From an uncultured Angelakisella sp. (lineage in GTDB: Bacteria > Bacillota > Clostridia > Oscillospirales > Ruminococcaceae), in contig CAJFUT010000092.1 of assembly GCA_904420255.1 (NCBI GenBank), positions 1 through 16,162 on the forward strand: DNA of 16,162 nt. Direction: 5' to 3'. The notes below the pieces were generated by a model that saw only the letters and a program-made list of their open reading frames with translations, was not told the origin of the DNA and made no database searches. Position numbers and translations under genes: made by a program. Below are positions 1 through 7,265 of the stretch, piece after piece (within the stretch, counting starts at the first letter, position 1; each line of letters opens with the position of its first letter).

Positions 1-9
1 GGGCGGGGG

Positions 10-354
10 TCACATATCCCGGGACGCCACCCAGGAAACGCCGGTGCCGCAGATGTCCGGCACCACCACGTCCCCCACATGGACCGGCGCGGTCAGTTCC
101 ACCGCGTCCAGCAGCTTCATGGCGTCCCGGATCATCCCCTTGGGGATGTCCCGGCTGGTCTTCACCGGCAGGCGGTTGTGGATGCCGCCGGTGATCCGCA
201 CCGTGGAGGTGATGACCCGGGTGGGGCTCTGGAGCTCCTTTTTGCCGTATTCCTCCCCCCGGGGGCAGCCCTGGCCGGTGACCTTGTAGCCGTCGGCCTC
301 GTCCACTGAGAGGTGGCAGCCCTTGGGGCAAACAATGCAGATGAGATTTGTCAT
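10..354 (-). CDS. DUF1667 small cysteine-motif protein, third gene of the GlpA-like redox operon
   Basis: A 114-residue protein with an N-terminal cysteine cluster (Cys6, Cys9, Cys13, Cys30; pattern CX2CX3C...C) followed by GCPRG, and a late Cys102 in DICGTG. This is the DUF1667 pattern; its N-terminus resembles the Fe-S ligand segment of molybdopterin oxidoreductases, so binding of an iron-sulfur cluster is likely but not proven. In Clostridia such proteins normally sit directly after an FAD oxidoreductase and a GlpA-like dehydrogenase, as here, and probably take the electron-transfer place of GlpC. The gene begins 13 bases after the preceding stop, with a strong GGGAGGAAGG ribosome binding site in that gap, so it is the last gene seen of this operon. 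The stop TGA lies just inside the window edge. Function beyond redox partner is inference. Confidence 0.85.
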   Translation of the reverse strand: MTNLICIVCPKGCHLSVDEADGYKVTGQGCPRGEEYGKKELQSPTRVITSTVRITGGIHNRLPVKTSRDIPKGMIRDAMKLLDAVELTAPVHVGDVVVPDICGTGVSWVASRDM

Positions 355-367
355 GTTCCTTCCTCCC

Positions 368-1621
368 TTACTGCTTTTCCACCGCCACGGTGAGGGTATC
401 CCCCTTGGCCCGGTCCAGGATGACCCTGGGAATGGCGATCTTCTCCATCTCGCCGGGGGCCATGTGCTCCCGCTTGAACTGGCAGAGGACGGTATCCCCG
501 TCCTTGACCCGGATCACCATATCCCGGTAGACGTTGTTGACCCGGAAGAAAAGCTCCACGTTCTTCTCCACATTTTCCCGGCGGATCCGCTGGGGGACGG
601 TGTAGGTGACGCAGCTGCCGTTCTTCACCTCCAGCACCGGCCCGGAGGCCTCCCCGCCGGCGGCGAATTTGGCGGCGGCCGCCCCGGCCCGCATACTCTC
701 GGCGGTGACGAAGTCCACCAGGTCGTGGACGTGGACCACGTTGCCGCAGCCGAAGATGCCGGGGGCGCTGGTTTCCATGTTCTCAAAGACCACGGCGCCG
801 TTGGTCCGAGGATCCATCCGGATGCCGGCGGAGCGGGTCAGCTCGTTTTCCGGGATGAGGCCCACGCTGAGCAGGACGGTGTCGCACTCCAGCACCATCT
901 CCGAGCCGGGGATGGGGGCGCGGTTGTCGTCCACCTGGCTGATGACCACCCGCTCCACCCGCTCCTTGCCCTGGATGTCGGTGATGGTGTGGCTGAGGTA
1001 GAGGGGGATGTCGTAGTCCTGGAGGCACTGGACGATGTTGCGGTTCAGGCCGTTGGAATAGGGGCAGAGCTCCACGCAGGCCAGCACCTTGGCCCCCTCC
1101 AGGGTCATCCGCCGGGCCATGATGAGGCCGATGTCCCCGGAGCCCAGGATCACCACCCGCTTGCCGCACATCCAGCCCTCCATGTTGACGTACCGCTGGG
1201 CGGCCCCGGCGGTGAAGATGCCGGCGGGGCGGTCGCCGGGGATGGCGATGGCCCCCCGGGTCCGCTCCCGGCAGCCCATGGAGAGGACGATGGATTTCCC
1301 CTCCAGCTGCTGGTAGCCCTCCCCCGCGCTGATGCAGTGGACCACCCGGTCCTGGCTGATGTCCAGCACCATGGTGTCCAGCTTCACCTCCACGTTGGTG
1401 TCCCGGAGCATTTTGACGAACCGCCCGGCGTATTCGGGGCCGGTGAGCTCCTCCTTGAAATAATGAAGGCCGAAGCCGTTGTGGATGCACTGGTTGAGGA
1501 TGCCCCCCAGCTCCTTGTCCCGCTCGATGACCACGATCTTTTTGGCGCCGTTCTCGTAGGCGGAGCAGGCGGCGGCCAGCCCTGCGGGGCCGCCCCCCAC
1601 AATGATGACGTCGTATTTCAT
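368..1621 (-). CDS. FAD/NAD(P)-dependent oxidoreductase (GlpB-position subunit)
   Basis: A 417-residue protein of the Pyr_redox_2 type. GGGPAG at residues 9-14 is the FAD-binding Rossmann loop, with the following Glu at the end of beta-2 (VIERD, ~32-36). A second glycine motif GSGDIG at 160-165 is the NAD(P)H-binding fold, and GIFGCGN near residue 310 is the C-terminal FAD-contact motif. The segment GGILNQCIHNGFG (39-51) is characteristic of the oxidoreductases paired with GlpA-like and DUF1667 proteins. It probably passes electrons between NAD(H) and the GlpA-like partner. Its ATG is separated by one base from the stop of the upstream gene (TGA-C-ATG), indicating translational coupling. It is related to HcnB and the sarcosine oxidase alpha subunit by fold only; the substrate cannot be read from the sequence. 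Confidence 0.88.
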   Translation of the reverse strand: MKYDVIIVGGGPAGLAAACSAYENGAKKIVVIERDKELGGILNQCIHNGFGLHYFKEELTGPEYAGRFVKMLRDTNVEVKLDTMVLDISQDRVVHCISAGEGYQQLEGKSIVLSMGCRERTRGAIAIPGDRPAGIFTAGAAQRYVNMEGWMCGKRVVILGSGDIGLIMARRMTLEGAKVLACVELCPYSNGLNRNIVQCLQDYDIPLYLSHTITDIQGKERVERVVISQVDDNRAPIPGSEMVLECDTVLLSVGLIPENELTRSAGIRMDPRTNGAVVFENMETSAPGIFGCGNVVHVHDLVDFVTAESMRAGAAAAKFAAGGEASGPVLEVKNGSCVTYTVPQRIRRENVEKNVELFFRVNNVYRDMVIRVKDGDTVLCQFKREHMAPGEMEKIAIPRVILDRAKGDTLTVAVEKQ

Positions 1622-1622
1622 G

Positions 1623-3059
1623 TCACTTGCCCTCCTTTGTGGGTTGGGTCAGGATATAGGAGCCCTCCTCGTCCATGAGGATCTCGTTGAGGGGCAGCCC
1701 CAGCTCCCGGGAAAGGATTTCGTGGACCCGGGGGCCGCAGAAGCCCCCCTGGCACCGGCCCATGCCGGCGTTGCACCGCCGCTTGATGGCGTCGATGGTC
1801 CTGGGGACGATGGGGCGGTGGATGGCCTCCACGATCTCCCCCTCGGTGATGGTTTCGCACCGGCAGATGACCCGGCCGTAGAGGGGGTTCTCCCGCACCA
1901 TTCGTTCCTTCTCCTCCGGGGGCAGGTGGCGGAACACCACCCGGCTGCGGGTGTCGGTGAAGCTGTCCTTTTCCTCCAGCTGAAGGCCGCAGCCCTGGAG
2001 AAGCTTCACCGCCTCCACCCCGATGGCGGGGGCGGCGGAAAGGCCGGGGGACTTGATGCCCCCCAGGTTGATGAAGCCGGGGGCCGCCTCCGATTCCTCG
2101 ATGATAAAGTCGCTCTGGTCGCTGTTGGCCCGGACGCCGGCGAAGTTGCGGATGGAGTCCCGGAAGTTGATGCCCGGCACCGATTTCAGGGCCATTTTCT
2201 TCACAAAGGCAAGGCCCGCGGCGGTGTTGCCCACCTCGTCCGGCCCGTCCACCGCCTGGGCGTTGGGGCCGACGATGAGGTTGCCGTGGACGGTGGGGGC
2301 CACCAGCACCCCTTTGCCGTCCTTGTTGGGGCACTGGAACACCACTTTGTCCACCAGGGTGCCCTGGGTTTTGTCCAGCAGGTAATACTCCCCGCGGTTG
2401 GGGGTGATGTGGAAGCTGTCCCCGCCCACCATGGCGTGGACCCGGTCGGATTCCACCCCGGCGGCGTTGACCACATACCGGGCCTCCACATCGCCGGAGG
2501 CGGTGCGGAGCAGGAAGGAGCCCTCCCGCTTCTCAATGGCCGTCACCGGGGAGGAAAGCCGCAGCTCCACCCCGTTGCGGACGGCGGTTTCCGCCAGGGC
2601 CAGGCAGAATTCCCAGGGGCTGACGATGGCCGCCGAGGGGGCGTAGAGGGCCCCCACAACCTCGCCGCTGATGGCGGGCTCCATGGCCCGGACCTCCTCC
2701 CCGGTGAGGACGCGCAGCCCCGGGACGCCGTTTTTGTTCCCCCGGTCGAAGAGCTCCCGGACGGTGGCCATCTCCTCCTGGGAGAAGGCCAGCACAAAAG
2801 AGCCGATCTCCCGGCGCTCAACCGAGAGCTTTTCGCACAGCTCCTTGGCCATTTTGACCCCTTCCACGTTGAGCCGGGCCATTTTTGTGCCGGGCTCCGG
2901 GTCGTAGCCGGCATGGAGGATGGCGCTGTTGGCCTTGGTGGTGGCGTTGGCTACGTCGTTCATGGCCTCCAGCACCACCACCGAGAGGCGGTAGCGGGCC
3001 AGCTGGTAGGCGGTGGCGGCGCCGATGATGCCGCAGCCCACAATGGCAACGTCGTACAT
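1623..3059 (-). CDS. GlpA-like FAD-dependent dehydrogenase with C-terminal [2Fe-2S] BFD-like domain
   Basis: 478 residues. The N-terminus MYDVAIVGCGIIGAATA is a DAO-type FAD-binding fold, and the DAO domain runs to about residue 360. The C-terminus has a BFD-like [2Fe-2S] site: Cys399-x-Cys401, then Cys429, Cys436 and Cys441 (CX6CX4C). This architecture matches GlpA of anaerobic glycerol-3-phosphate dehydrogenases and the clostridial enzymes that replace GlpABC, as well as some L-2-hydroxyglutarate oxidases. The reading frame continues upstream to 3173, but the ATG at 3059 is chosen because AGAAGGGGG lies 8 bases before it and the Rossmann motif starts immediately after. It is the first gene of a three-gene operon with one-base coupling to the next. 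Glycerol-3-phosphate is the most likely substrate; another 2-hydroxy acid is possible. Confidence 0.88.
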   Translation of the reverse strand: MYDVAIVGCGIIGAATAYQLARYRLSVVVLEAMNDVANATTKANSAILHAGYDPEPGTKMARLNVEGVKMAKELCEKLSVERREIGSFVLAFSQEEMATVRELFDRGNKNGVPGLRVLTGEEVRAMEPAISGEVVGALYAPSAAIVSPWEFCLALAETAVRNGVELRLSSPVTAIEKREGSFLLRTASGDVEARYVVNAAGVESDRVHAMVGGDSFHITPNRGEYYLLDKTQGTLVDKVVFQCPNKDGKGVLVAPTVHGNLIVGPNAQAVDGPDEVGNTAAGLAFVKKMALKSVPGINFRDSIRNFAGVRANSDQSDFIIEESEAAPGFINLGGIKSPGLSAAPAIGVEAVKLLQGCGLQLEEKDSFTDTRSRVVFRHLPPEEKERMVRENPLYGRVICRCETITEGEIVEAIHRPIVPRTIDAIKRRCNAGMGRCQGGFCGPRVHEILSRELGLPLNEILMDEEGSYILTQPTKEGK

Positions 3060-3104
3060 GGTTTTGGACCCCCTTCTGTCGCTTTCGTTCTTTCTTGATG
3101 CCTG

Positions 3105-3134
3105 CCCGCCCCGTGTCTTTCCCTCGGGGGCGGG
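3105..3134 (-). other. GC-rich leader hairpin of the GlpA-like operon
   Basis: CCCGCCCC (3105-3112) pairs perfectly with GGGGCGGG (3127-3134) around a 14-base loop, inside the roughly 155-base 5' leader between the predicted transcription start and the GlpA-like ATG. No T-run follows it on the minus strand, so it is not a simple terminator. It could affect mRNA stability or translation. Function unknown. Confidence 0.4.
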
Positions 3135-3223
3135 GCCTCCTGTGACGCAAAAAGAGCCAAGGGAAACGGCCAAAAAGCCCGCTTACCTTGACTCAAGCTC
3201 TCACAAGATAAATCAGCATCCTC

Positions 3224-3252
3224 ATTATAGCACAGCCATTCCGGGGACGCAA
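3224..3252 (-). promoter_or_regulatory. Predicted sigma-70-type promoter of the GlpA-like operon
   Basis: Read on the minus strand: TTGCGT, a 17-base spacer, then TATAAT preceded by TGC (extended -10). The -10 is a perfect consensus and the spacing is ideal; the -35 is weak, which the TG extension can offset. Transcription would start near 3217, giving a leader of about 158 bases. Confidence 0.6.
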
Positions 3253-3266
3253 TGGGGGTTTTCACC

Positions 3267-3287
3267 AAAATGCCCCGCCGTCCGGGG
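3267..3287 (-). terminator. Weak candidate terminator of the chromate transporter genes
   Basis: On the minus strand, just after the CHR stop, CCCCG-GACGG-CGGGG forms a 5-bp GC stem followed by CATTTT. The stem is short and the T-run has only four bases, so termination is possible but not strong. It is placed correctly between the CHR stop (3296) and the next promoter. Confidence 0.35.
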
Positions 3288-3295
3288 AGAATTCC

Positions 3296-3853
3296 TCACA
3301 CCAGCCAGTAGAGAAGCAGCCCCGCCGCCCCCGCCCCGGCCATCACCTTGATGGGGCTGGGATGCCATTTGCGCAGCACCGCCAGGGAGGCGGCGAAAAG
3401 CAGCACCGAGATCAGGTTCAGGTTTTCCAGGGAAGCCGCCCCTTCCCCGAAGAAGGCCAGCCCCAGGATGGAGAGCCCCGCCGAGGCGATCATGGCCACC
3501 ACCGCCGGCCGCAGCCCTTTCAGCGCCCCCTGGATCACCGAGAGGGTGCGGTAGCGGTAGTAGAGCCAGGCCAGGGCCATGACGATGACGCAGGAGGGGA
3601 AGACGCACCCTGCCGTGGCCACCACGGCGCCCAGGAGCCCCCCCACCTTGGTCCCCACAAAGGTGGAGGCGTTGAGGGCGATGGGGCCGGGGGTCATCTC
3701 GGCGATGGTGACGATGTCGGCAAATTCGGTGAGGGTGAGCCAGGGGTGGAGCTCCACCACCTGGTGCTGGATCAGGGGCATGGCGGCGTAGCCTCCCCCG
3801 ATGCTGAAAAGGCCGATCTGGACAAAGCTCCAGAAAAGCTGCCAGTAGATCAT
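3296..3853 (-). CDS. Chromate transporter family protein (short CHR), second of pair
   Basis: 185 residues, the size of a single-domain (short-chain) CHR protein. Signature segments are FSIGGGYAAMPLI near residues 16-28 and MTPGPIALNASTFVGT near 53-68, followed by hydrophobic stretches compatible with about five or six membrane helices. Two short CHR proteins encoded side by side generally work together as a heteromeric membrane transporter; chromate efflux is the characterised role for the family, but anion specificity here is inferred from family only. The ATG comes one base after the stop of the preceding gene (TGA-G-ATG), so the two are translationally coupled. Regulation is probably by the divergent LysR protein. 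Confidence 0.88.
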   Translation of the reverse strand: MIYWQLFWSFVQIGLFSIGGGYAAMPLIQHQVVELHPWLTLTEFADIVTIAEMTPGPIALNASTFVGTKVGGLLGAVVATAGCVFPSCVIVMALAWLYYRYRTLSVIQGALKGLRPAVVAMIASAGLSILGLAFFGEGAASLENLNLISVLLFAASLAVLRKWHPSPIKVMAGAGAAGLLLYWLV

Positions 3854-3854
3854 C

Positions 3855-4424
3855 TCACGCTTCCCCCTTTCCCGCCCGCTGGGCCAGAATGGCCTGGACC
3901 GCCCCGATGGCGCCGCAGACCAGGATAATCAGCACGACGCTGACGTCGAAGAAGAAAGCCGCGGCGAAGGCCCCCGCCATCACCAGGCAGGGGAGGAGCT
4001 GGCGGCCCTTCACCACCCCGTGGCCCATGGAGAGGACCACGTCGCAGATCACCGCCGCCACCCCGGCCTGCATCCCCTTCATCACCATGCTCACCACCTG
4101 GTTGTCCCGGAAGGCCTGATAAAAGAGGGAGATCACCGAGATGATCACCAGAGGGGGCAGCACGGTGCCCAGCACCGTCACCAAAGCCCCGGGGATCCCC
4201 GCCACCCGGTAGCCGATGAGGATGGAGGCGTTGACGGCGATGGCCCCGGGGGAGGACTGGGCGATGGCCACCAGGTCCATCATCTCCTCCTCGGAGATCC
4301 ATTTCAGGTCCTCCTCGAACTTCCGCCGCATCAGCGGAACAATCACATATCCTCCCCCAAAGGTGCAGGCGCTCAGCTGCAGGGTGGAGAGGAAGAGGGT
4401 GAGGTATTTTTCCTTGGTTTTCAC
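3855..4424 (-). CDS. Chromate transporter family protein (short CHR), first of pair
   Basis: 189 residues with the CHR signature CTFGGGYVIVPLM (residues ~20-32) and SSPGAIAVNASILIGY (~58-73), and several hydrophobic helices after that. It is a paralogue of the next gene and not a duplicate of it, which is the usual arrangement for two-component CHR transporters. The start is GTG at 4424: AAGGA lies 6 bases upstream on the minus strand. An ATG five bases further upstream is out of frame and hits a stop at once. Transcription is divergent from the LysR gene. Confidence 0.87.
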   Translation of the reverse strand: MKTKEKYLTLFLSTLQLSACTFGGGYVIVPLMRRKFEEDLKWISEEEMMDLVAIAQSSPGAIAVNASILIGYRVAGIPGALVTVLGTVLPPLVIISVISLFYQAFRDNQVVSMVMKGMQAGVAAVICDVVLSMGHGVVKGRQLLPCLVMAGAFAAAFFFDVSVVLIILVCGAIGAVQAILAQRAGKGEA

Positions 4425-4455
4425 AGCATTCCTTCACATCCTTTCCCCGCCATTC

Positions 4456-4469
4456 TACCACAGGTGGTA
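4456..4469. promoter_or_regulatory. Perfect palindrome at the CHR transcription start (possible operator)
   Basis: TACCAC-AG-GTGGTA: two 6-base arms with a 2-base centre. It lies directly downstream of the predicted minus-strand -10 (4472-4477), covering the likely +1. A protein bound here would block the CHR promoter. No binding protein can be assigned from sequence. Confidence 0.4.
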
Positions 4470-4471
4470 TA

Positions 4472-4500
4472 ATTATAAAAATAATATTATTTGATGGAAA
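4472..4500 (-). promoter_or_regulatory. Predicted promoter of the CHR transporter pair
   Basis: Minus strand TTTCCA (4 of 6 to the -35 consensus), 17-base spacer, TATAAT (perfect -10). The start would be near 4465. The weak -35 fits a promoter that needs an activator such as the divergent LysR protein. Confidence 0.5.
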
Positions 4501-4505
4501 CCATA

Positions 4506-4533
4506 TTGATTTTATTATTATAATCCTTATGAT
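4506..4533 (+). promoter_or_regulatory. Predicted promoter of the LysR gene
   Basis: TTGATT (4506-4511), 16-base spacer, TATGAT (4528-4533). The -10 lies inside the 29-bp palindrome, so regulator binding would shut this promoter, as in classical LysR autorepression. Alternative -10 choices exist in this AT-rich stretch. Confidence 0.4.
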
Positions 4534-4539
4534 AATAAA
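4511..4539. promoter_or_regulatory. Candidate LysR-type binding site (29-bp near-perfect palindrome)
   Basis: Left arm TTTATTATTATAA and right arm TTATGATAATAAA around TCC; 12 of 13 positions pair. The centre (4525) is about 60 bases upstream of the predicted CHR start near 4465, the standard place for a LysR recognition site, and it overlaps the divergent LysR promoter. The assignment to this LysR protein is inference from position. Confidence 0.55.
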
Positions 4540-4577
4540 TAGATGACGGAACCGAACCCAGGAAGGAGGAATTTCCC

Positions 4578-5471
4578 ATGACCATCCGGCATATCCGCAT
4601 TTTCCTGGCGGTGTGCGAAAACGGCAACAACCTGACCCGGGCCGCCAAGGCCCTCTATATGGCCCAGCCCGCGGTGAGCCTGGCCATCAGCGAGCTGGAG
4701 GAACACTACGGCACCCGGCTGTTCGAGCGGCTCTCCCGGCGGCTCTACCTCACCGAGGCGGGGCTGCGGATGCGGGAATACGCCAGCCATGTGGTTTCCC
4801 TCTTTGACGAGATGGAGCAGAGCCTGGGAGGCTGGGACGTATCCGGCGTCCTCCATGTGGGGGCCAGCATCACCATCGGCTCCCAGCTGATGCCCGGCTA
4901 TGTCAGCGCCTTCCGGGAGCTGCGGCCGGAGATGGACGTCCGGGTCACCATCGGCACCTCGGAGCAGCTGGAGCGGCGGCTCCTCTACAATCAGATGGAT
5001 TTTGCCCTCCTGGAGCGGAGCATCCACAGCCCCAGCCTGGTGGGGGAGCGGTATATGGAGGATTCCCTCACCGTCCTCTGCGGCGCCGGGGCCCCCTTCC
5101 GGGAGGGGCAGGTCCTGGGGCCGGAGGAATTCGCCGCCCAGCGGTTCCTCCTCCGGGAGCCGGGCAGCGGCACCCGGGAGCTGTTCGACAGCGCCATGGA
5201 AGCGGCGGGGATCACCGTCACCCCCGCCTGGGAGGCCATGAGCACCACCGCCCTCATCAACGCCGCCATCCAGGGGCTGGGGCTGGCGGTGGTTTCCCGC
5301 CGCCTGGCGGAGGGCTATCTGGCCCGGGGTCAGGTGAAAACCCTCCGGCTGGCGGGGGTGGACTTCCGCCGCAGCTTCCGGGTCGTCTACCACAAGGACA
5401 AGTTCCTCACCCCCGCCGCCCGGGATTTCATTCAGTTGTGCAGGACGATGGGAGGGAAGCCGCCGCCATAG
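4578..5471 (+). CDS. LysR-family transcriptional regulator
   Basis: 297 residues, the standard LysR length. The N-terminal winged helix-turn-helix occupies residues 1-60 (NLTRAAKALYMAQPAVSLAI, then LEEHYGTRLFER and LTEAG). The effector-binding domain begins at about residue 88 (SGVLHVGASITIG) and contains GSGTRELF in the middle and GLGLAVV near the end, the usual ligand-pocket loops. The ATG at 4578 has GGAAGGAGG 8 bases upstream. It is transcribed divergently from the chromate-transporter pair and most likely controls it, with the 4511-4539 palindrome as its site. The effector (chromate, sulfate or another anion) is not determinable. Confidence 0.9.
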   Translation: MTIRHIRIFLAVCENGNNLTRAAKALYMAQPAVSLAISELEEHYGTRLFERLSRRLYLTEAGLRMREYASHVVSLFDEMEQSLGGWDVSGVLHVGASITIGSQLMPGYVSAFRELRPEMDVRVTIGTSEQLERRLLYNQMDFALLERSIHSPSLVGERYMEDSLTVLCGAGAPFREGQVLGPEEFAAQRFLLREPGSGTRELFDSAMEAAGITVTPAWEAMSTTALINAAIQGLGLAVVSRRLAEGYLARGQVKTLRLAGVDFRRSFRVVYHKDKFLTPAARDFIQLCRTMGGKPPP

Positions 5472-5596
5472 TTTGCGATGCAAGTCAGATACAACTTATT
5501 ATAACTTATCATATGAAATATCTTCCAAATATTATGGAATATTGTACATATAAAGCCACATATAATTGTAGATTTATATAATTTGTAAAATTTATA

Positions 5597-5625
5597 TTGA
5601 CAAAAAACGACAGCACTGGTAACAT
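5597..5625 (+). promoter_or_regulatory. Predicted promoter of the GntR-amidohydrolase-PTS operon
   Basis: Perfect TTGACA (5597-5602), 17-base spacer, TAACAT (4 of 6). It sits at the end of a 189-base AT-rich intergenic stretch (5472-5660) that otherwise shows only an imperfect hairpin near 5517-5543 and a third TTATAAC at 5499-5505. Transcription would start near 5632, inside the first of two direct repeats. Confidence 0.6.
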
Positions 5626-5662
5626 GAGATTATAACAAATAAGACAAGAGGTTATAACAAAT
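5626..5662 (+). repeat. Tandem 15-base direct repeats, candidate GntR operators
   Basis: GAG(A/G)TTATAACAAAT occurs at 5626-5640 and 5648-5662, a 22-base period (about two helical turns), so both copies face the same side of the DNA. The first covers the predicted +1; the second contains the GAGG ribosome binding site and the first two bases of the GntR ATG. Position suggests autoregulation by the GntR protein; this is inference. Confidence 0.55.
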
Positions 5663-6410
5663 GCCTTTGGAAGCAAATGCTTTGGACAAAAACAGCGGTA
5701 TTCCGATGCACCATCAGCTCTATTCCCATATCAAGTCCCAGATTCAGCAGGGCGCGTTGGCTCCCTATGAAGCCCTTCCCTCGGAAAACGAGATGCAGAA
5801 AATGTTCGGCGTTTCCCGCATCACAGTGCGCCGGGCCGTCAGCGACCTGGCCCACGATGGCTTTCTGCGCAAGCACCATGGCAAAGGGACGGTGGTGCTG
5901 CCCCCCAAGGAAATCAGCAATGTAAATCATCTGGTAAGCTTCAGCAGCGGCGCCAAGGCCCAGGGAGATACCCCCGGTTCGGTGATCCTGCGCCAGCAGA
6001 CAGTGCGGGCCAACGTAAAGGTGGCGGCCAGCCTGCAGGTGGAGCTGGACGAGGAGGTCACCTTCCTGAAGCGGCTGCGGCTGCTGAACGGGGTGCTGGT
6101 GGCGGTGCAGAATTCCTACATAACCGGCCGCAAAGGGCTGTTGGGAAAAATTCCCGGTTTCAACGAAAGTACCTCTCTTTATCAGGTGCTTGAGGAAGCG
6201 GGAGTGGTATTGGACAGCGCCGACGAGGTTATTGAAGCCATTATTCCTTCTCAGGATTTGCGTCGGGAGCTGTACCTGGAGGAAAATGAGCCGGTGCTTT
6301 CCCGCCAGGCTGTTTCCTATGACCAGGACGGGACCCCAATTGAGTATTCGGAAAACTTTTACATCGCCAGCCGCTATAAATACTGCATTCATATCAAAAA
6401 AGAGCGGTGA
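5661..6410 (+). CDS. GntR-family regulator, HutC/FarR type with UTRA domain
   Basis: 249 residues. The N-terminal winged helix spans residues 14-82 and carries the GntR signature LPSENEMQKMFGVSRITVRR and GFLRKHHGKGTVV. The rest (about 95-245) is a UTRA ligand-binding domain, ending with the typical QAVSYDQDGTPIEYSENFY block. UTRA regulators usually bind a phosphorylated sugar or a small carbon/nitrogen metabolite made by the operon they control. Here the gene is first in an operon with a PTS, two amidohydrolases and an ADP-ribosylglycohydrolase homologue, so the inducer is probably the phosphorylated imported substrate or a breakdown product. GAGG 9 bases before the ATG supports this start. 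It probably represses its own promoter through the two flanking direct repeats. Confidence 0.9.
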   Translation: MPLEANALDKNSGIPMHHQLYSHIKSQIQQGALAPYEALPSENEMQKMFGVSRITVRRAVSDLAHDGFLRKHHGKGTVVLPPKEISNVNHLVSFSSGAKAQGDTPGSVILRQQTVRANVKVAASLQVELDEEVTFLKRLRLLNGVLVAVQNSYITGRKGLLGKIPGFNESTSLYQVLEEAGVVLDSADEVIEAIIPSQDLRRELYLEENEPVLSRQAVSYDQDGTPIEYSENFYIASRYKYCIHIKKER

Positions 6411-6430
6411 CGGGCAAAGGAGGGCCGACT

Positions 6431-7162
6431 ATGAAGCGGTATGACATCCATGCGCACCTGGGCAGGACCAGCAGTGGTGAGGAGAACAGCCCTGCCATGC
6501 TGGTGGAGCAGTTGACCCGGTTCGGTATTTCCCGGGTGGGGGTGTGCTGCCTTTCCGGCAGTGACAACCGCGCTCAGAACGACCTGATCCACCAGCTGAT
6601 GCTGGCATACCCGGATTTCGTAGAGGGCTATGCTTTTTTGAATCCAAAATCCCCCGCCGTCTTTGATGAAATCGACCGCTGCCTGGGTGACTTTGGGATG
6701 AACGGGGTAAAGTTCAATTCCTGGAAGCATGGTTATTTTGGGGACAACTGTCCCGAAATTGACGATGTCCTTACCGCTGTCGAGCATTACGGTGTCCAGG
6801 TACAGGTCCATGTGGGGACCAGTCCTCTCTGCACTCCCTGGCCGTGGATCGAGTACGCCAAGCGTCATCCGAAGCTGGATATGGTGTTTACCCATATGGG
6901 CTGCCATGAGTTCGGCTATTCTACCGTGGAGGCGATTCGGGAGGTGCCGGGTATTTGGGTGGAAACCAGCTGCCAGATGGAGGTTGAAGTGCTGAGGAAG
7001 GCGTTTGACCAGCTGGGCTCCCACCGCATCGTGTTCGGTACCGACTGGCCTTACAAGGCCACCAATGCGGAGATTGAAAAGTTATTCCTGCTGGGTTTGT
7101 CCGACAGGGAGATGGAAGACGTTTTTTATAAAAATGCGGAGATTCTGTGGCGTATGAATTGA
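6431..7162 (+). CDS. Amidohydrolase-family (COG2159-like) metal-dependent hydrolase, paralogue A
   Basis: 243 residues, a compact TIM-barrel amidohydrolase. The likely metal and catalytic set is complete: His7 and His9 (DIHAHLG, strand 1), His127 (QVHVG, strand 5), His155 (THMG, strand 6) and Asp205 (FGTDWP, strand 8). Members of this superfamily branch include decarboxylases and lactone or amide hydrolases, so the reaction (hydrolysis or decarboxylation) cannot be fixed from sequence. The frame is open from 6407, but ATG 6431 is chosen because AAAGGAGG lies 7 bases before it and the barrel begins right after. It follows GntR closely in the operon. A second, diverged copy lies at 9536-10264 beyond the PTS genes, which suggests the two act on related intermediates or form one complex. 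Confidence 0.87.
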   Translation: MKRYDIHAHLGRTSSGEENSPAMLVEQLTRFGISRVGVCCLSGSDNRAQNDLIHQLMLAYPDFVEGYAFLNPKSPAVFDEIDRCLGDFGMNGVKFNSWKHGYFGDNCPEIDDVLTAVEHYGVQVQVHVGTSPLCTPWPWIEYAKRHPKLDMVFTHMGCHEFGYSTVEAIREVPGIWVETSCQMEVEVLRKAFDQLGSHRIVFGTDWPYKATNAEIEKLFLLGLSDREMEDVFYKNAEILWRMN

Positions 7163-7165
7163 TTT

Positions 7166-7265
7166 AGGCGCCTGGCCTCTCCATAGAAAACAAAATCCAG
7201 GTTTGTGCGCGGGACGCACAGGCCCTGGTAGAGCTTTGCCTCTCAGAGGGAAACGCGGCCGCGTT
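7166..7265 (+). other. Cluster of inverted repeats between amidohydrolase A and PTS IIB
   Basis: This 139-base gap holds several foldable elements in a row: palindrome AGGCGCCT (7166-7173); a two-tier hairpin with outer CCAGG/CCTGG (7197-7201, 7224-7228) and inner TGTGCG/CGCACA (7204-7209, 7215-7220); a small CCTC-TCA-GAGG hairpin (7239-7249); and a perfect 14-bp palindrome AACGCGGCCGCGTT (7252-7265). None has a T-run, so they are not simple terminators. They may mark an mRNA processing or stability site that sets PTS expression apart from the first two genes. Confidence 0.45.

Noticed and set aside
323..1678. 451-residue open frame on the plus strand, opposite the FAD oxidoreductase
   Set aside because: The composition is Gly/His/Asp/Pro/Val-rich without any domain, a known artefact opposite GC-rich genes. 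The minus strand has clear FAD and NAD motifs and a ribosome binding site.
1602..3098. 498-residue open frame on the plus strand opposite the GlpA-like gene
   Set aside because: Same low-complexity composition, no ribosome binding site, and it lies wholly opposite a gene with intact FAD and Fe-S motifs.
3060..3173. N-terminal extension of the GlpA-like protein to 3173
   Set aside because: The extra 38 residues precede a standard FAD-binding N-terminus and cover the leader hairpin and the ribosome binding site of the ATG at 3059.
4527..5483. 318-residue minus-strand frame opposite the LysR gene
   Set aside because: No motif and antisense to a complete LysR protein with a strong ribosome binding site.
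7227..7242. Sigma-54 promoter upstream of PTS IIB
   Set aside because: TGGTAGAGCTTTGC resembles -24/-12 elements, but the GG and GC are 9 bases apart, not 10, and the outer bases fit poorly.
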